Of a stretch of 64,000 nucleotides of DNA, positions 8,216 through 17,050 are shown piece after piece. The stretch covers positions 27,111 to 91,110 of the forward strand of contig CAJFVV010000024.1 of the NCBI GenBank assembly GCA_904420565.1, read 5' to 3'. Position 1 is the first letter of the stretch. Every line of letters begins with the position of its first letter. The notes under the pieces were generated by a model, which saw nothing but the letters and a program-made list of their open reading frames with translations, did no database searches and was not told the origin of the DNA. Position numbers and translations under genes: made by a program. Origin of the DNA: Candidatus Pseudoscillospira faecavium. Lineage in GTDB: Bacteria; Bacillota; Clostridia; Oscillospirales; Oscillospiraceae.

Positions 8216-8869
8216 TTGCAGATATGCCTTTAATGCATCTGGCTGCAGCAAAATAACCGTGCGATACCCCAATGTAACCCAGTGTTTCCTGGCAAGCTGA
8301 TTCAGCACCCGGCTGACAGTGACACGGCTGAGACCGAGCATGTAGCCAAGCTCCTCATGCGTACAGGAAATCGTGTGGTTATTGTCGCCTGTATCCATGT
8401 TTAACAGCAGGCGCACAATCCGTTTATCCGCAGTCAAAAACGAACTGGCATCCAGATGCGTAGAAAGCATGCGCACAGTCGCAGCCAGATATTGAAAGAA
8501 AAAGAAGGCAAGCGCGGGATATGCTTGCAGGCATTGCTCCAGTGCAGGCCGGTCAATGGCGGCTACAGTTGCATCGGTCATCAGCTGTGCAGAAGAGACC
8601 CGCGGTCCGCCATCAAAAAACGAAGCCTCTCCAAGAATATCGCCTCGTTTATAAATGGTGAGTAAATGTTCGTTCCCGTCTACAGAGCTGATAAAACTTT
8701 TGATTCGGCCGGAAACAATGTAATAAAAACAATTTGCAGCATCCCCCTGATGATACAGCAGCTTGTTTTTTTGATAAGTGCGCACCTGACCGGCACGGCG
8801 CAGCGGATGCCAGACATCTTTTGGAAGATCCAACGCTTCTGAGATAAAATATTCATATTGATGTTCCAT
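8213..8869 (-). CDS. Crp/Fnr-family transcriptional regulator
   Basis: A 218-residue regulator with an N-terminal cyclic-nucleotide-binding-like beta barrel (about 15-130; GEASFFDGG is the cradle segment) and a C-terminal winged helix. The recognition part is TISCTHEELGYMLGLSRVTVSRVLNQLARK. The N-terminus has no cysteine cluster, so it is not a classical oxygen-sensing Fnr. The usual cAMP-contacting Arg-Ser pair is replaced by R-V-S-S, so a ligand cannot be predicted. It is divergent from leuC. GGAGG lies upstream of the ATG. Control of the leu genes is possible but unproven. Confidence 0.88.
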   Translation of the reverse strand: MEHQYEYFISEALDLPKDVWHPLRRAGQVRTYQKNKLLYHQGDAANCFYYIVSGRIKSFISSVDGNEHLLTIYKRGDILGEASFFDGGPRVSSAQLMTDATVAAIDRPALEQCLQAYPALAFFFFQYLAATVRMLSTHLDASSFLTADKRIVRLLLNMDTGDNNHTISCTHEELGYMLGLSRVTVSRVLNQLARKHWVTLGYRTVILLQPDALKAYLQ

Positions 8870-8899
8870 AAAACCAGCCTCCGCGTAAGATTTTTATAA

Positions 8900-8928
8900 A
8901 TTGTAACATAGTTTGCATTCTGCTGCAA
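8900..8928 (-). promoter_or_regulatory. Sigma-A type promoter of the Crp/Fnr gene
   Basis: On the minus strand TTGCAG (8928-8923) is followed by a 17-base spacer and TACAAT (8905-8900), about 30 bases before the start codon. The same 110-base interval must also carry the leuC promoter, which I could not place clearly. Confidence 0.65.
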
Positions 8929-8983
8929 GAAAGTATGTCATAATAGCAGTACTTTAGAAATGAAAATGGAGTGTGATGCTTTT

Positions 8984-10246
8984 ATGGGAATGACGATGAG
9001 TCAGAAAATTCTGGCAGCGCATGCGGGATTGGATCACGTGGAGGCTGGACAGCTGATTGAATGCAAGCTGGATCTGGTGCTTGGAAACGATATCACAACC
9101 CCGGTTGCAATCGGCGTGTTTGAGGATGCCGGACTCACACAGGTATTTGATCGCAACAAGATTGCCATTGTGCTGGATCATTACACGCCCTGCAAAGACA
9201 TTAAAGCGGCGCAACTGTGTGCAACAGCACGAAATTTTGCCAAAAAACATGAGATTAAAAACTTTTTTGACGTTGGCACCGTGGGTGTGGAGCATGCGCT
9301 GATTCCGGAAAAGGGATTGGCGATTCCCGGCGACTGCATTATCGGCGCCGATTCCCATACCTGTACTTATGGCGCTTTGGGCGCATTTTCTACCGGTATC
9401 GGCTCTACAGATATGGCGGCTGGTATGGCCACCGGCACAGCGTGGTTTAAGGTGCCGCAGGCAATCAAAGTTGTTTTAACCGGAAAAAAGCAGAAATATG
9501 TCAGCGGCAAAGATGTCATTCTCCATTTGATTGGTCTGATCGGTGTGGATGGTGCGCTTTACCAAAGTTTGGAATTTACAGGCGAAGGTGTCAGTGCACT
9601 TTCTATGGATGATCGTTTCACCATTTCCAATATGGCCATTGAGTGTGGCGCCAAAAACGGTATTTTCCCCGTGGATGAAAAAACCATTGCTTATCTGGCT
9701 GGACGCACGGATCGTCAGTATACAAAGTTCGAAGCAGATCCTGATGCGGTGTATGCCCGCACCATCACCATTGATCTGGATACACTCAAGCCCACTGTGG
9801 CTATGCCGCATTTGCCCTCCAATACCAAAACGGTGGATGAAGTGGCCGGCATGCCGCTGCAGCAGGTTGTCATCGGTTCCTGCACCAACGGGCGTATTCA
9901 GGACTTGCGGGAAGCGGCTGAAATTATGAAGGGCAAAACCGTTGCTTCCAACATCCGCTGCATTGTCATTCCGGCCACGCAGGAAAGCTATCTGCAGGCT
10001 GTAAAAGAAGGTTTGGTGGAAATCTTTATCAACGCCGGCTGCGCGGTGTCCACACCGACCTGCGGTCCCTGTTTGGGCGGCCATATGGGTGTGCTGGCGG
10101 ACAACGAATGGGCTATTTCTACGACCAACCGGAATTTTGTCGGCCGCATGGGGCCCACTTCGTCCATGATCATTTTGGCCAGTCCGGCAGTCGCAGCGGC
10201 ATCTGCGGTAAAAGGCTGCGTGGCTTCGCCTGAAGAAGTGGAATAA
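8984..10246 (+). CDS. leuC: 3-isopropylmalate dehydratase, large subunit
   Basis: Catalytic [4Fe-4S] subunit of isopropylmalate isomerase, the second step from ketoisovalerate to leucine. The sequence is of the shorter LeuC/HacA-like clade (about 420 residues). Cluster cysteines lie in GADSHTC near residue 125, SCTNGR near 306 and CGPCLGGH near 364. An in-frame ATG at 8960 has no ribosome-binding site. The ATG at 8984 has GGAG upstream and yields the normal N-terminus MTMSQKILA. The small subunit follows 14 bases downstream. Confidence 0.95.
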   Translation: MGMTMSQKILAAHAGLDHVEAGQLIECKLDLVLGNDITTPVAIGVFEDAGLTQVFDRNKIAIVLDHYTPCKDIKAAQLCATARNFAKKHEIKNFFDVGTVGVEHALIPEKGLAIPGDCIIGADSHTCTYGALGAFSTGIGSTDMAAGMATGTAWFKVPQAIKVVLTGKKQKYVSGKDVILHLIGLIGVDGALYQSLEFTGEGVSALSMDDRFTISNMAIECGAKNGIFPVDEKTIAYLAGRTDRQYTKFEADPDAVYARTITIDLDTLKPTVAMPHLPSNTKTVDEVAGMPLQQVVIGSCTNGRIQDLREAAEIMKGKTVASNIRCIVIPATQESYLQAVKEGLVEIFINAGCAVSTPTCGPCLGGHMGVLADNEWAISTTNRNFVGRMGPTSSMIILASPAVAAASAVKGCVASPEEVE

Positions 10247-10260
10247 AGGAGGAAGAGATT

Positions 10261-10749
10261 ATGGCAAAAGTATATAAATATGGAGATAATGTGGATACGG
10301 ATGTCATCATCCCGGCAAGATATTTGAATGCTCCGGAAAAGAGTGAGCTGGCCAAGCATTGTATGGAAGATATCGATTTGGAATTTGCCAAAACTGTGCA
10401 GCCGGGCGATTTTATTGTGGCAGGTGCCAATTTCGGCTGCGGTTCTTCCAGGGAGCATGCCCCAATTGCCATTCAGGCCTGTGGAGTCAAATGTGTCATC
10501 GCAAAGAGTTTTGCGCGCATTTTCTACCGCAATGCCATTAATATCGGTTTTCCGATTATGGAATGCCCTAAAGCAGCGGAAGACATTGAAGCGGGAGATG
10601 CGGTCAGTGTCAACTTTTCTACCGGTGTGATTACCAATGAAACCAAAGGCAAAACCTATCAAAGCGCACCCTTTCCTGAGTTTGTCAACGGTATTATTGA
10701 AGCCGGCGGATTGATGAACTCTTTGAAAAAACGCGGTTTGGCTAAATAA
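10261..10749 (+). CDS. leuD: 3-isopropylmalate dehydratase, small subunit
   Basis: Swivel subunit that completes the isopropylmalate isomerase active site with LeuC. The 162-residue protein has DNVDTDVIIPARYL at the N-terminus and the substrate-binding loop GANFGCGSSREHAP near residue 60, both hallmarks of the compact LeuD form that pairs with the shorter LeuC type. AGGAGGAAGAG precedes the ATG. It lies between leuC and leuB in one transcription unit. Confidence 0.96.
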   Translation: MAKVYKYGDNVDTDVIIPARYLNAPEKSELAKHCMEDIDLEFAKTVQPGDFIVAGANFGCGSSREHAPIAIQACGVKCVIAKSFARIFYRNAINIGFPIMECPKAAEDIEAGDAVSVNFSTGVITNETKGKTYQSAPFPEFVNGIIEAGGLMNSLKKRGLAK

Positions 10750-10770
10750 AACGGAGAAGAGGAAGCATTT

Positions 10771-11853
10771 ATGGAATATAAAATTGCATTGATTCGGGGT
10801 GATGGCATTGGTCCGGAAATTGTGGAAGAGGCCGTTCATGTCATTAATACGATCGGGAGAAGATATGGTCATCAGTTTATATATACCGATGTCGATTTAG
10901 GTGGTTGCGCTACAGACAAATATGGTGTATCCTATCCTGAGGGGACAGCAGAGAAGTGCAAGGCCTGTGATGCCGTACTGTTGGGCGCGGTCGGTGGCCC
11001 GAAATGGGGACCGGATAAACCTGCCGAACAGCGGCCGGAGACGGCGCTGCTGGCGATTCGGAAAGATCTTGGCCTGTATGCCAATTTGCGCCATGCAACT
11101 TTGCGGCCGGCTTTGGTGGATGCCTCTCCGCTGAAAAAAGAGACAGCGGAAAAGGGCATCGATATCATGATGGTTCGTGAATTGATCGGCGGTATCTACT
11201 TTGGAAAACGCGGCCGTTATGAGACAGAAGACCGCGGCGTGGAATGCACCGATTTGATGGCATACAGCGAAATGGAAATCGAGCGTATCGGCCGCCGTGC
11301 TTTTGAATTGGCGCAGAAGCGTCATAAGCGCGTAGCTTCTGTTGACAAGGCCAATGTTTTGGAAACTTCCCGCCTGTGGCGCGCAACGATGCACCGTATC
11401 GCGGCAGATTACCCAGATGTGGAGCTGGAAGATGTACTGGTGGACAACTGTGCCATGCAGCTGGTACGGGATCCTTCTCAGTTTGATGTGATTGTAACCG
11501 AGAATATGTTCGGTGATATTTTGTCTGACGAGGCCAGCATGGTAACAGGTTCTTTGGGCTTGCTGCCCTCGGCTTCCATCGGAAGTCATGCTCCGGCGCT
11601 GTATGAGCCAATTCATGGCAGTGCCCCTGATATTGCCGGGCAGGACAAGGCCAACCCGATTGCAACGATTCTGTCTGTGGCAATGATGTTTAAGTATTCT
11701 TTTGATCTGCCGCAGGAATCGGAGGCGATTGAGCAGGCTGTTGATGCAGTTTTGGCTGCAGGTTGGCACACCGCAGATACCATGGGAAGTGATGACAAGC
11801 TGGTTGGATGCCAGGAGATGGGGCGCTTGATTTGCGAGGAATTGGAACGATAA
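10771..11853 (+). CDS. leuB: 3-isopropylmalate dehydrogenase
   Basis: NAD-dependent oxidative decarboxylase, the third step of the leucine branch. It is 360 residues long, as expected. GDGIGPE lies at the N-terminus, RELIGGIYFG near residue 138, the catalytic lysine in SVDKANVLE near 190, the metal-binding DNCAMQLVRDP segment near 227, and the NAD-binding GSAPDIAG near 286. The Leu/Val specificity residues were not tested. leuA is absent, so 2-isopropylmalate synthase must be encoded elsewhere. Confidence 0.96.
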   Translation: MEYKIALIRGDGIGPEIVEEAVHVINTIGRRYGHQFIYTDVDLGGCATDKYGVSYPEGTAEKCKACDAVLLGAVGGPKWGPDKPAEQRPETALLAIRKDLGLYANLRHATLRPALVDASPLKKETAEKGIDIMMVRELIGGIYFGKRGRYETEDRGVECTDLMAYSEMEIERIGRRAFELAQKRHKRVASVDKANVLETSRLWRATMHRIAADYPDVELEDVLVDNCAMQLVRDPSQFDVIVTENMFGDILSDEASMVTGSLGLLPSASIGSHAPALYEPIHGSAPDIAGQDKANPIATILSVAMMFKYSFDLPQESEAIEQAVDAVLAAGWHTADTMGSDDKLVGCQEMGRLICEELER

Positions 11854-11885
11854 AAAGCGTTTTTTAATCTGGAAAGGAGTCTATT

Positions 11886-12656
11886 ATGCTGCTTGCTTTG
11901 GATGTGGGCAATCTGACGATGTCCATCGGGTTATTTGACAGAGAGGGGAATTTGAAATTTTTAGCTGTCCTTGACACGGATAAATCCAAAACGGCAGACC
12001 AGATTGCAATTGATCTGATGAATCTTTTTCAGCTATATCACTACGATTTGCGCAGTGTCAGCGGGAGCATTTTCTGCAGCGTTGTGCCGCCAATGGATTT
12101 CGGCATCGAAAAAGCGTTGACACGGCTGTTTGGAAAACCGCCAATCCGGGTGGGTCCCGGTGTGAAAACCGGGCTCAACATTCGCACGGAAATTCATACC
12201 CAGTTGGGTGTGGATCTGGTTTGCGGCGCAGTTGCAGCTATCAACAAGTTTAAACCGCCGATTATTATGATTGTAATGGGAACAGCTACGGTTTTCTGTT
12301 ATATTACAGAAAAAAAGAGCTTTGAAGGTGGGCTGCTGTTCCCGGGGGTAACAGTTTCCATGGAAGCACTTTCCAAACGCACAGCCCAGTTGCCGGATGT
12401 TTCTTTTGTGAAACCGGTTTCTTTAATCGGGAAAAATACCGAGGATTGCATGCAGTCCGGCATTGTCTATGGAACGGCTGCCATGATGGATGGGATTATC
12501 GACCGCATTCAGGCGTTAACCGGAAAAGATGCGTCGATTGTTGTCACTGGACCAAATGCACCGGTGATTGTCCGCTATTGCAACAATCACATTACCTATG
12601 ATAAAAATCTTGTAATGGATGGACTTTACCAGATTTATTGCAAAAACAAAACTTGA
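11886..12656 (+). CDS. coaX: Type III pantothenate kinase-like protein (CoaX family), altered active site
   Basis: Member of the ASKHA-fold CoaX family, which phosphorylates pantothenate at the first step of coenzyme A synthesis. It is 256 residues long, as usual. The PGVKTGL and FPGVTVSMEALSKRTAQLP motifs are intact. Two motifs differ from the family as I know it. The N-terminal D-x-GNT reads DVGNLT. The central D-x-GTATT-x-D reads VMGTATVFC, so both aspartates of that motif are missing. It may be an inactive or repurposed paralogue. It is probably co-transcribed with leuCDB (GGAAAGGAG precedes the ATG) and is followed by a terminator. Confidence 0.85.
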   Translation: MLLALDVGNLTMSIGLFDREGNLKFLAVLDTDKSKTADQIAIDLMNLFQLYHYDLRSVSGSIFCSVVPPMDFGIEKALTRLFGKPPIRVGPGVKTGLNIRTEIHTQLGVDLVCGAVAAINKFKPPIIMIVMGTATVFCYITEKKSFEGGLLFPGVTVSMEALSKRTAQLPDVSFVKPVSLIGKNTEDCMQSGIVYGTAAMMDGIIDRIQALTGKDASIVVTGPNAPVIVRYCNNHITYDKNLVMDGLYQIYCKNKT

Positions 12657-12660
12657 ATGA

Positions 12661-12702
12661 AAAATATCCCATTTATCTGCAAATACATGGGATATTTTTA
12701 TA
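12661..12702 (+). terminator. Intrinsic terminator after coaX
   Basis: A perfect 12-bp stem (AAAATATCCCAT with ATGGGATATTTT, 14-base loop) runs into a short T tract. It ends the leuCDB-coaX unit. Confidence 0.85.
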
Positions 12703-12737
12703 AAAGGAATTTGTTTGAAACGTTTTCCACTTCATTC

Positions 12738-12766
12738 TTGCGCATCAAAACATTCCATATTATAAT
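12738..12766 (+). promoter_or_regulatory. Sigma-A promoter of the aminotransferase gene
   Basis: TTGCGC (12738-12743), a 17-base spacer and a perfect TATAAT (12761-12766) lie 38 bases before the ATG at 12804. Confidence 0.75.
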
Positions 12767-12803
12767 AATATGGCTATCAATAATCAGAGAGGGCTGAGCA
12801 GAG

Positions 12804-14000
12804 ATGAAAGAATTGTCCAGAATCGCATCTGCCATTGCGCCATCCAGCACGCTGGCAATCAATAATCTTTATAAACAGTTGAAAGCAGAGGGAAAAGATG
12901 CTTTGGGATTTGGTGTGGGTGAACCGGATTTTAATACACCTGAACCCATTAAGGCGGCAGGTATTCGGGCTATCAAAGAGAATCAGACGAAGTACACTGC
13001 GGCTTCTGGCACGCAGGAGTTAAAAGAGGCAATCTGCTATAGACTGGAGCAGGATTTTGGTGTGCAGTATACGCCGTCCGAAATTGCCGTAGCCAGCGGC
13101 GCCAAGCACAGCCTCTATATTGCGCTGCAGTGCCTGCTCAATCCGGGCGATGAAGTTATTCTGCCTGCACCATATTGGGTAAGTTATATTGAGATGATCC
13201 GTATGTGCGGGGGGGTGCCGGTGGTCATTCCTACAAGCCATGAGGAGCATTTCAAGATTACACCGGAGCAGTTGCACGCCGCCGTAACAGAAAAGACTAA
13301 AGCGATCATTCTCAATAATCCGTCCAACCCCACCGGCATGATTTACAATAAGGATGAACTTGCCGCACTGGCGGCCGTTTGTGTGGATGCGGATCTTTAT
13401 ATGATTGCTGATGAAATTTATTATTGCCTGGTATATGATGGGCGGCCTTTTACCAGCATGATTTCTTTGGGAGAGGATGTGCGCGCCCGCACAATTCTGG
13501 TTAACGGCGTTTCAAAAGCATATGCGATGACTGGGTGGCGGATCGGTTACACAGCAGCACCAGCTTCTATCACAAAAGTGATGAGTAATTATCTGGGGCA
13601 CTCTACTGCTGCGCCCAGTACGATTTCCCAGGCTGCTGCGGTGGAAGCTTTTCGGGGCAGCCAGGAGAGTGTGTATCAGATGCGCGCCGCTTTTGAAGAG
13701 CGCCGTAACTATATGGTGCAGCGTATGAATGCCATTGCGCATGTCAGTTGTTTGAAACCGGAAGGTGCCTTTTATGTAATGATGAATTTGGATGAAATTC
13801 TGGGTCATACCATCCGCGGGCATCAAATTCACACCTCGGCAGACTTTGCTTCAGCATTTGTACAGGAGGAAATGGTCGCTACAGTTCCAGGCAGTGCCTT
13901 TGGCGCCGATCACTACATCCGCTGGTCCTATGCCACAGATATGGATACCATTCAAAAAGCAATGGATCGACTCGAATCTTTTGTACAAGACATTCAATAA
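12804..14000 (+). CDS. Class I/II pyridoxal-phosphate aminotransferase (aspartate aminotransferase-like)
   Basis: PLP enzyme of fold type I, 398 residues. Visible motifs are GVGEPDFNTPEPI near residue 34, YTAASGTQELKEAI, NNPSNPTGM near 172, the ADEIYYCLVYDG segment, and the PLP lysine in NGVSKAYAMTGWRIGY near 235. These match the Igamma aspartate aminotransferase group (AspC/AspB) that moves amino groups between aspartate and 2-oxoglutarate. Other amino acid substrates cannot be excluded from sequence alone. It has its own promoter and is a single-gene unit upstream of purB. Confidence 0.88.
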   Translation: MKELSRIASAIAPSSTLAINNLYKQLKAEGKDALGFGVGEPDFNTPEPIKAAGIRAIKENQTKYTAASGTQELKEAICYRLEQDFGVQYTPSEIAVASGAKHSLYIALQCLLNPGDEVILPAPYWVSYIEMIRMCGGVPVVIPTSHEEHFKITPEQLHAAVTEKTKAIILNNPSNPTGMIYNKDELAALAAVCVDADLYMIADEIYYCLVYDGRPFTSMISLGEDVRARTILVNGVSKAYAMTGWRIGYTAAPASITKVMSNYLGHSTAAPSTISQAAAVEAFRGSQESVYQMRAAFEERRNYMVQRMNAIAHVSCLKPEGAFYVMMNLDEILGHTIRGHQIHTSADFASAFVQEEMVATVPGSAFGADHYIRWSYATDMDTIQKAMDRLESFVQDIQ

Positions 14001-14005
14001 TCGTA

Positions 14006-14061
14006 CAGCAGAAGTTTCAGTGAAAGGGCGCTTGTTCGCTTCTGCTGCGGTCCTTTCGTTG
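14006..14061 (+). other. Two interleaved inverted repeats after the aminotransferase gene
   Basis: One helix pairs 14006-14014 with 14039-14047 (9 bp, CAGCAGAAG with CTTCTGCTG). A second pairs 14018-14027 with 14052-14061 (10 bp with two G-T pairs). The two overlap and so are alternatives or a pseudoknot. The first could serve as a weak terminator for the upstream gene, although no T run follows it. Confidence 0.45.
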
Positions 14062-14088
14062 ACGATATTTGTACCCGTATGCTATCAT
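14059..14088 (+). promoter_or_regulatory. Sigma-A promoter of purB
   Basis: TTGACG (14059-14064), an 18-base spacer and TATCAT (14083-14088) lie 52 bases before the purB ATG. Confidence 0.65.
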
Positions 14089-14140
14089 ACGCTCAGGAAA
14101 TTTTTTAGAGTAGAATAAGAACAGAAGAGGTTGATACGAG

Positions 14141-15577
14141 ATGAAGAACACTTATGAAAGCCCATTAGCATCGCGCTATGCCAGCGATGAAATGCTGTAT
14201 ATTTTTTCTCCGGACAAAAAATTCTCAACTTGGCGCCGGCTCTGGATAGCTTTAGCCCGTGCCGAAAAAGAACTGGGCCTCACGCAAATCACGGATGAAA
14301 TGATTGCGGAAATGGAAGCCCATGTTGATGATATCAACTATGATGTAGCAGCAGAAGAAGAAAAGCGGCTGCGCCATGATGTGATGGCGCATGTACATGC
14401 ATATGGTGCACAATGCCCCAAAGCAAAAGGAATTATCCATTTGGGTGCCACCAGCTGCTATGTGGGCGACAATACAGATATCATTATTATGCGGGAAGGT
14501 CTTATGCTGATCCGCAGCAAAGTCGTTCGTGTGCTGGCAGCATTGGCTCAGTTTGCAGATACTTATAAAGCTATGCCGACACTTGGTTTCACTCATTTTC
14601 AGGCAGCCCAGATGGTGACGGTTGGAAAACGTGCAACTCTTTGGATGAATGAGCTTCTGATGGACTTAAGTGAGCTGAATTTCCGAATTGAACATATGCA
14701 GCTTTTGGGGTCTAAGGGAACAACTGGCACACAGGCGAGTTTTATGGAGCTTTTTGCCGGGGATACAGATAAAATCAAAGACATGGAGAAGAAAATTGCG
14801 GCAGAAATGGGCTTTGATTCCGTTGTTCCGGTTTCTGGGCAAACTTATTCCCGGAAAGTGGATGCTGCCATTGTATCGACGCTTTCTGGTATTGCGCAGA
14901 GCGCTTCCAAGTTTGCCACAGATATCCGGCTGCTGTGCCATTTAAAAGAAGTGGAAGAACCTTTTGAAAAGAATCAGATCGGATCTTCTGCCATGCCTTA
15001 TAAGCGTAATCCTATGCGGTGTGAGCGTATTTGCTCTCTGGCGCGCTATGTCATTGCAGATGCGGCAAATCCGGCAGTGACTGCTGCAACACAATGGTTT
15101 GAACGGACATTAGACGATTCTGCCAATAAACGTATTTGTATTCCTGAAGCGTTTTTGGCAGTGGATGCTATTTTAAATATCTATTTGAATGTAGCCTCAG
15201 GGCTGATTGTGCATCCGAAAGTGATTGAAAAGCATATTATGGCGGAATTGCCGTTTATGGCTTCCGAAAATATTATGATGGATGCAGTCCTGCGCGGCGG
15301 TGATCGTCAGGAACTTCACGAAGAAATTCGTCTGATGTCCCTTGAAGCTGGTAAAAATGTCAAGGAACGAGGATTGGAAAACAATCTGATTGATTTGATT
15401 TCTGAGAATCCCAAATTCGGCATGAGCAGGGAGGAGCTGATGGTGCATATGAAACCAGAAGCCTATATTGGCCGCTGCCCGCAGCAGGTAGAGGAATTTC
15501 TGGAATATTGTGTGAAACCGGCTATTGCACCATATGCCGATGAATTGAGCAAAGAAGCAACTGCACTGAAGGTGTGA
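14141..15577 (+). CDS. purB: Adenylosuccinate lyase
   Basis: Homotetrameric lyase acting twice in purine synthesis: it releases fumarate from SAICAR and from adenylosuccinate. The 478-residue protein has the fumarase-superfamily signature GSSAMPYKRNPMRCER near residue 285, with the catalytic serine loop. KGIIHLGATSCYVGDNTD near residue 88 and THFQAAQMVT near 150 are active-site segments. AGAGG precedes the ATG. It stands alone between its own promoter and a strong terminator. Confidence 0.95.
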   Translation: MKNTYESPLASRYASDEMLYIFSPDKKFSTWRRLWIALARAEKELGLTQITDEMIAEMEAHVDDINYDVAAEEEKRLRHDVMAHVHAYGAQCPKAKGIIHLGATSCYVGDNTDIIIMREGLMLIRSKVVRVLAALAQFADTYKAMPTLGFTHFQAAQMVTVGKRATLWMNELLMDLSELNFRIEHMQLLGSKGTTGTQASFMELFAGDTDKIKDMEKKIAAEMGFDSVVPVSGQTYSRKVDAAIVSTLSGIAQSASKFATDIRLLCHLKEVEEPFEKNQIGSSAMPYKRNPMRCERICSLARYVIADAANPAVTAATQWFERTLDDSANKRICIPEAFLAVDAILNIYLNVASGLIVHPKVIEKHIMAELPFMASENIMMDAVLRGGDRQELHEEIRLMSLEAGKNVKERGLENNLIDLISENPKFGMSREELMVHMKPEAYIGRCPQQVEEFLEYCVKPAIAPYADELSKEATALKV

Positions 15578-15590
15578 GCACCTGCCATGC

Positions 15591-15628
15591 AAATCCCGCG
15601 AAAACAGTTGTTTTCGCGGGATTTATAT
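15591..15628 (+). terminator. Intrinsic terminator after purB
   Basis: A perfect 15-bp stem (15591-15605 with 15610-15624, loop AGTT) includes CCCGCG paired with CGCGGG. It is flanked by A and T runs. Confidence 0.92.
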
Positions 15629-15656
15629 TGACTTTATTTAGATATCTATCTATAAT
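15628..15656 (+). promoter_or_regulatory. Sigma-A promoter of secDF
   Basis: TTGACT (15628-15633), a 17-base spacer and a perfect TATAAT (15651-15656) lie directly after the purB terminator. Confidence 0.85.
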
Positions 15657-15731
15657 AAAACATTGTACTTATAAGGCCAACAATGATAAGTACGACTCAT
15701 AAAGAAAAATACAGTGATGGGAGATTCGAAA

Positions 15732-17048
15732 ATGAAAAAAAGGTACAACCCGGCCGGCTTTATTGTTATTTTGCTGGTCATTGTGCTGGGTACATGGACG
15801 ATCTTCAACGGCTTGAATTTGGGCATTGCCAAGCTTCCAAATGTTCAGGACGGCGTTGTCTTAGGGCTGGATCTTGTCGGTGGCGCTGAAATTACTTATG
15901 AAGCCGATTTGGAGGATGCCGGTGATATCTCGGCTGAGGAATTGAGCGAAGGTATGCGTTCTGCACAAACGATGCTGCGTCAGCGTTTGACAACATTAGG
16001 TTACACGGAAGCAGACGTGTATCTGTCTGGCGACGATCGTATTGTTGTTGCCATACCTAATATTGACAATCCGGAAGAAGCCGTTCAGATGTTGGGTTCC
16101 ACTGCAGAGGTCACGTTCTCTGATGCGGATGGCAATGTTATTCTGACCGGTGATGACTTGACAGGTGCCAGTGTGGCCTATGGCGATATTGACCAATCCG
16201 GATTTAATCAGTATTATGTTGATGTTGCTTTGAGCAGTGAAGGACAGGCAAAATTTACTGAGGCTACAAAAGAGGTTGCCAGCCGTACCGATGGGAGCAA
16301 TTATATTTCCATCAGCATGGATGACCAGGTTATCAGTTCTCCTTATGTTTCTTCAGAATATGCTGCAACCGGCATCAACAGTGAGCATGTTTCCATTACG
16401 CTGGGCAGCAATGCCACGCAGGAATATGCTTCTCAGCTGGCAGGACTGATTGCATCGGGGCAGCTTCCGTTTTCTTTAACCAATATTCAGTTGGATTCTG
16501 TTTCTGCAACTCTGGGGCTGCAGGCCCTGAATACCAGTATTCAGGCCGCAATTATTGGTCTGATTTTAATTATTCTTTTCATGGTGTTTTATTATCGGGT
16601 GCTCGGCCTTGCATCGGCGATTTCTCTGATTTTCTTTGCCGTTGTTTTTGTAAATGTCATTTCGTTCAGTCATTTGAATTTGACGCTGGCGGGCATTGCT
16701 GGTATTATTTTGACGCTGGGCATGGCTGTGGATGCCAACGTGATTATTTTCGAGCGTATTAAGGAAGAGTTGCAGGCTGGCCGCACTGTGCGCGTTGCAA
16801 TGGATGCGGGATTTAAGAATGCTTTTTCCGCTATTCTTGACTCCAACATTACTACTTGCATTGCAGCATGCTGCTTGTGGTGGCAGGGAACAGGTACGAT
16901 TGTCGGATTTGCCAAGACGCTGTTGATTGGTGTTATTCTGTCGATGTTTACCATGATTGTGATTACACGTGTGATTCTCAGAACCTTCTCCAATCGCACA
17001 CCCAAAAGTTTGGCAGCTTATGGCGTGAAAAAAGGAGGTGCTGAATAA
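15732..17048 (+). CDS. secD: Protein translocase subunit SecD
   Basis: RND-fold membrane protein that uses the proton gradient to help pull preproteins through SecYEG. The N-terminal transmembrane helix (about 9-27) is followed by a P1 domain containing GLDLVGGAEITYE. Five more helices fill the second half, where GMAVDANVIIFERIKEEL is the conserved proton-pathway segment. An in-frame GTG at 15714 lies before the GGGAG site that serves the ATG at 15732 with nine-base spacing. The secF gene starts two bases after the stop codon. yajC lies 32 kb away in this window. Confidence 0.94.
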   Translation: MKKRYNPAGFIVILLVIVLGTWTIFNGLNLGIAKLPNVQDGVVLGLDLVGGAEITYEADLEDAGDISAEELSEGMRSAQTMLRQRLTTLGYTEADVYLSGDDRIVVAIPNIDNPEEAVQMLGSTAEVTFSDADGNVILTGDDLTGASVAYGDIDQSGFNQYYVDVALSSEGQAKFTEATKEVASRTDGSNYISISMDDQVISSPYVSSEYAATGINSEHVSITLGSNATQEYASQLAGLIASGQLPFSLTNIQLDSVSATLGLQALNTSIQAAIIGLILIILFMVFYYRVLGLASAISLIFFAVVFVNVISFSHLNLTLAGIAGIILTLGMAVDANVIIFERIKEELQAGRTVRVAMDAGFKNAFSAILDSNITTCIAACCLWWQGTGTIVGFAKTLLIGVILSMFTMIVITRVILRTFSNRTPKSLAAYGVKKGGAE

Positions 17049-17050
17049 TC

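Noticed and set aside
8960-8983. ATG at 8960 as the leuC start
   Set aside because: No ribosome-binding site. The ATG at 8984 has GGAG upstream and gives the family N-terminus.
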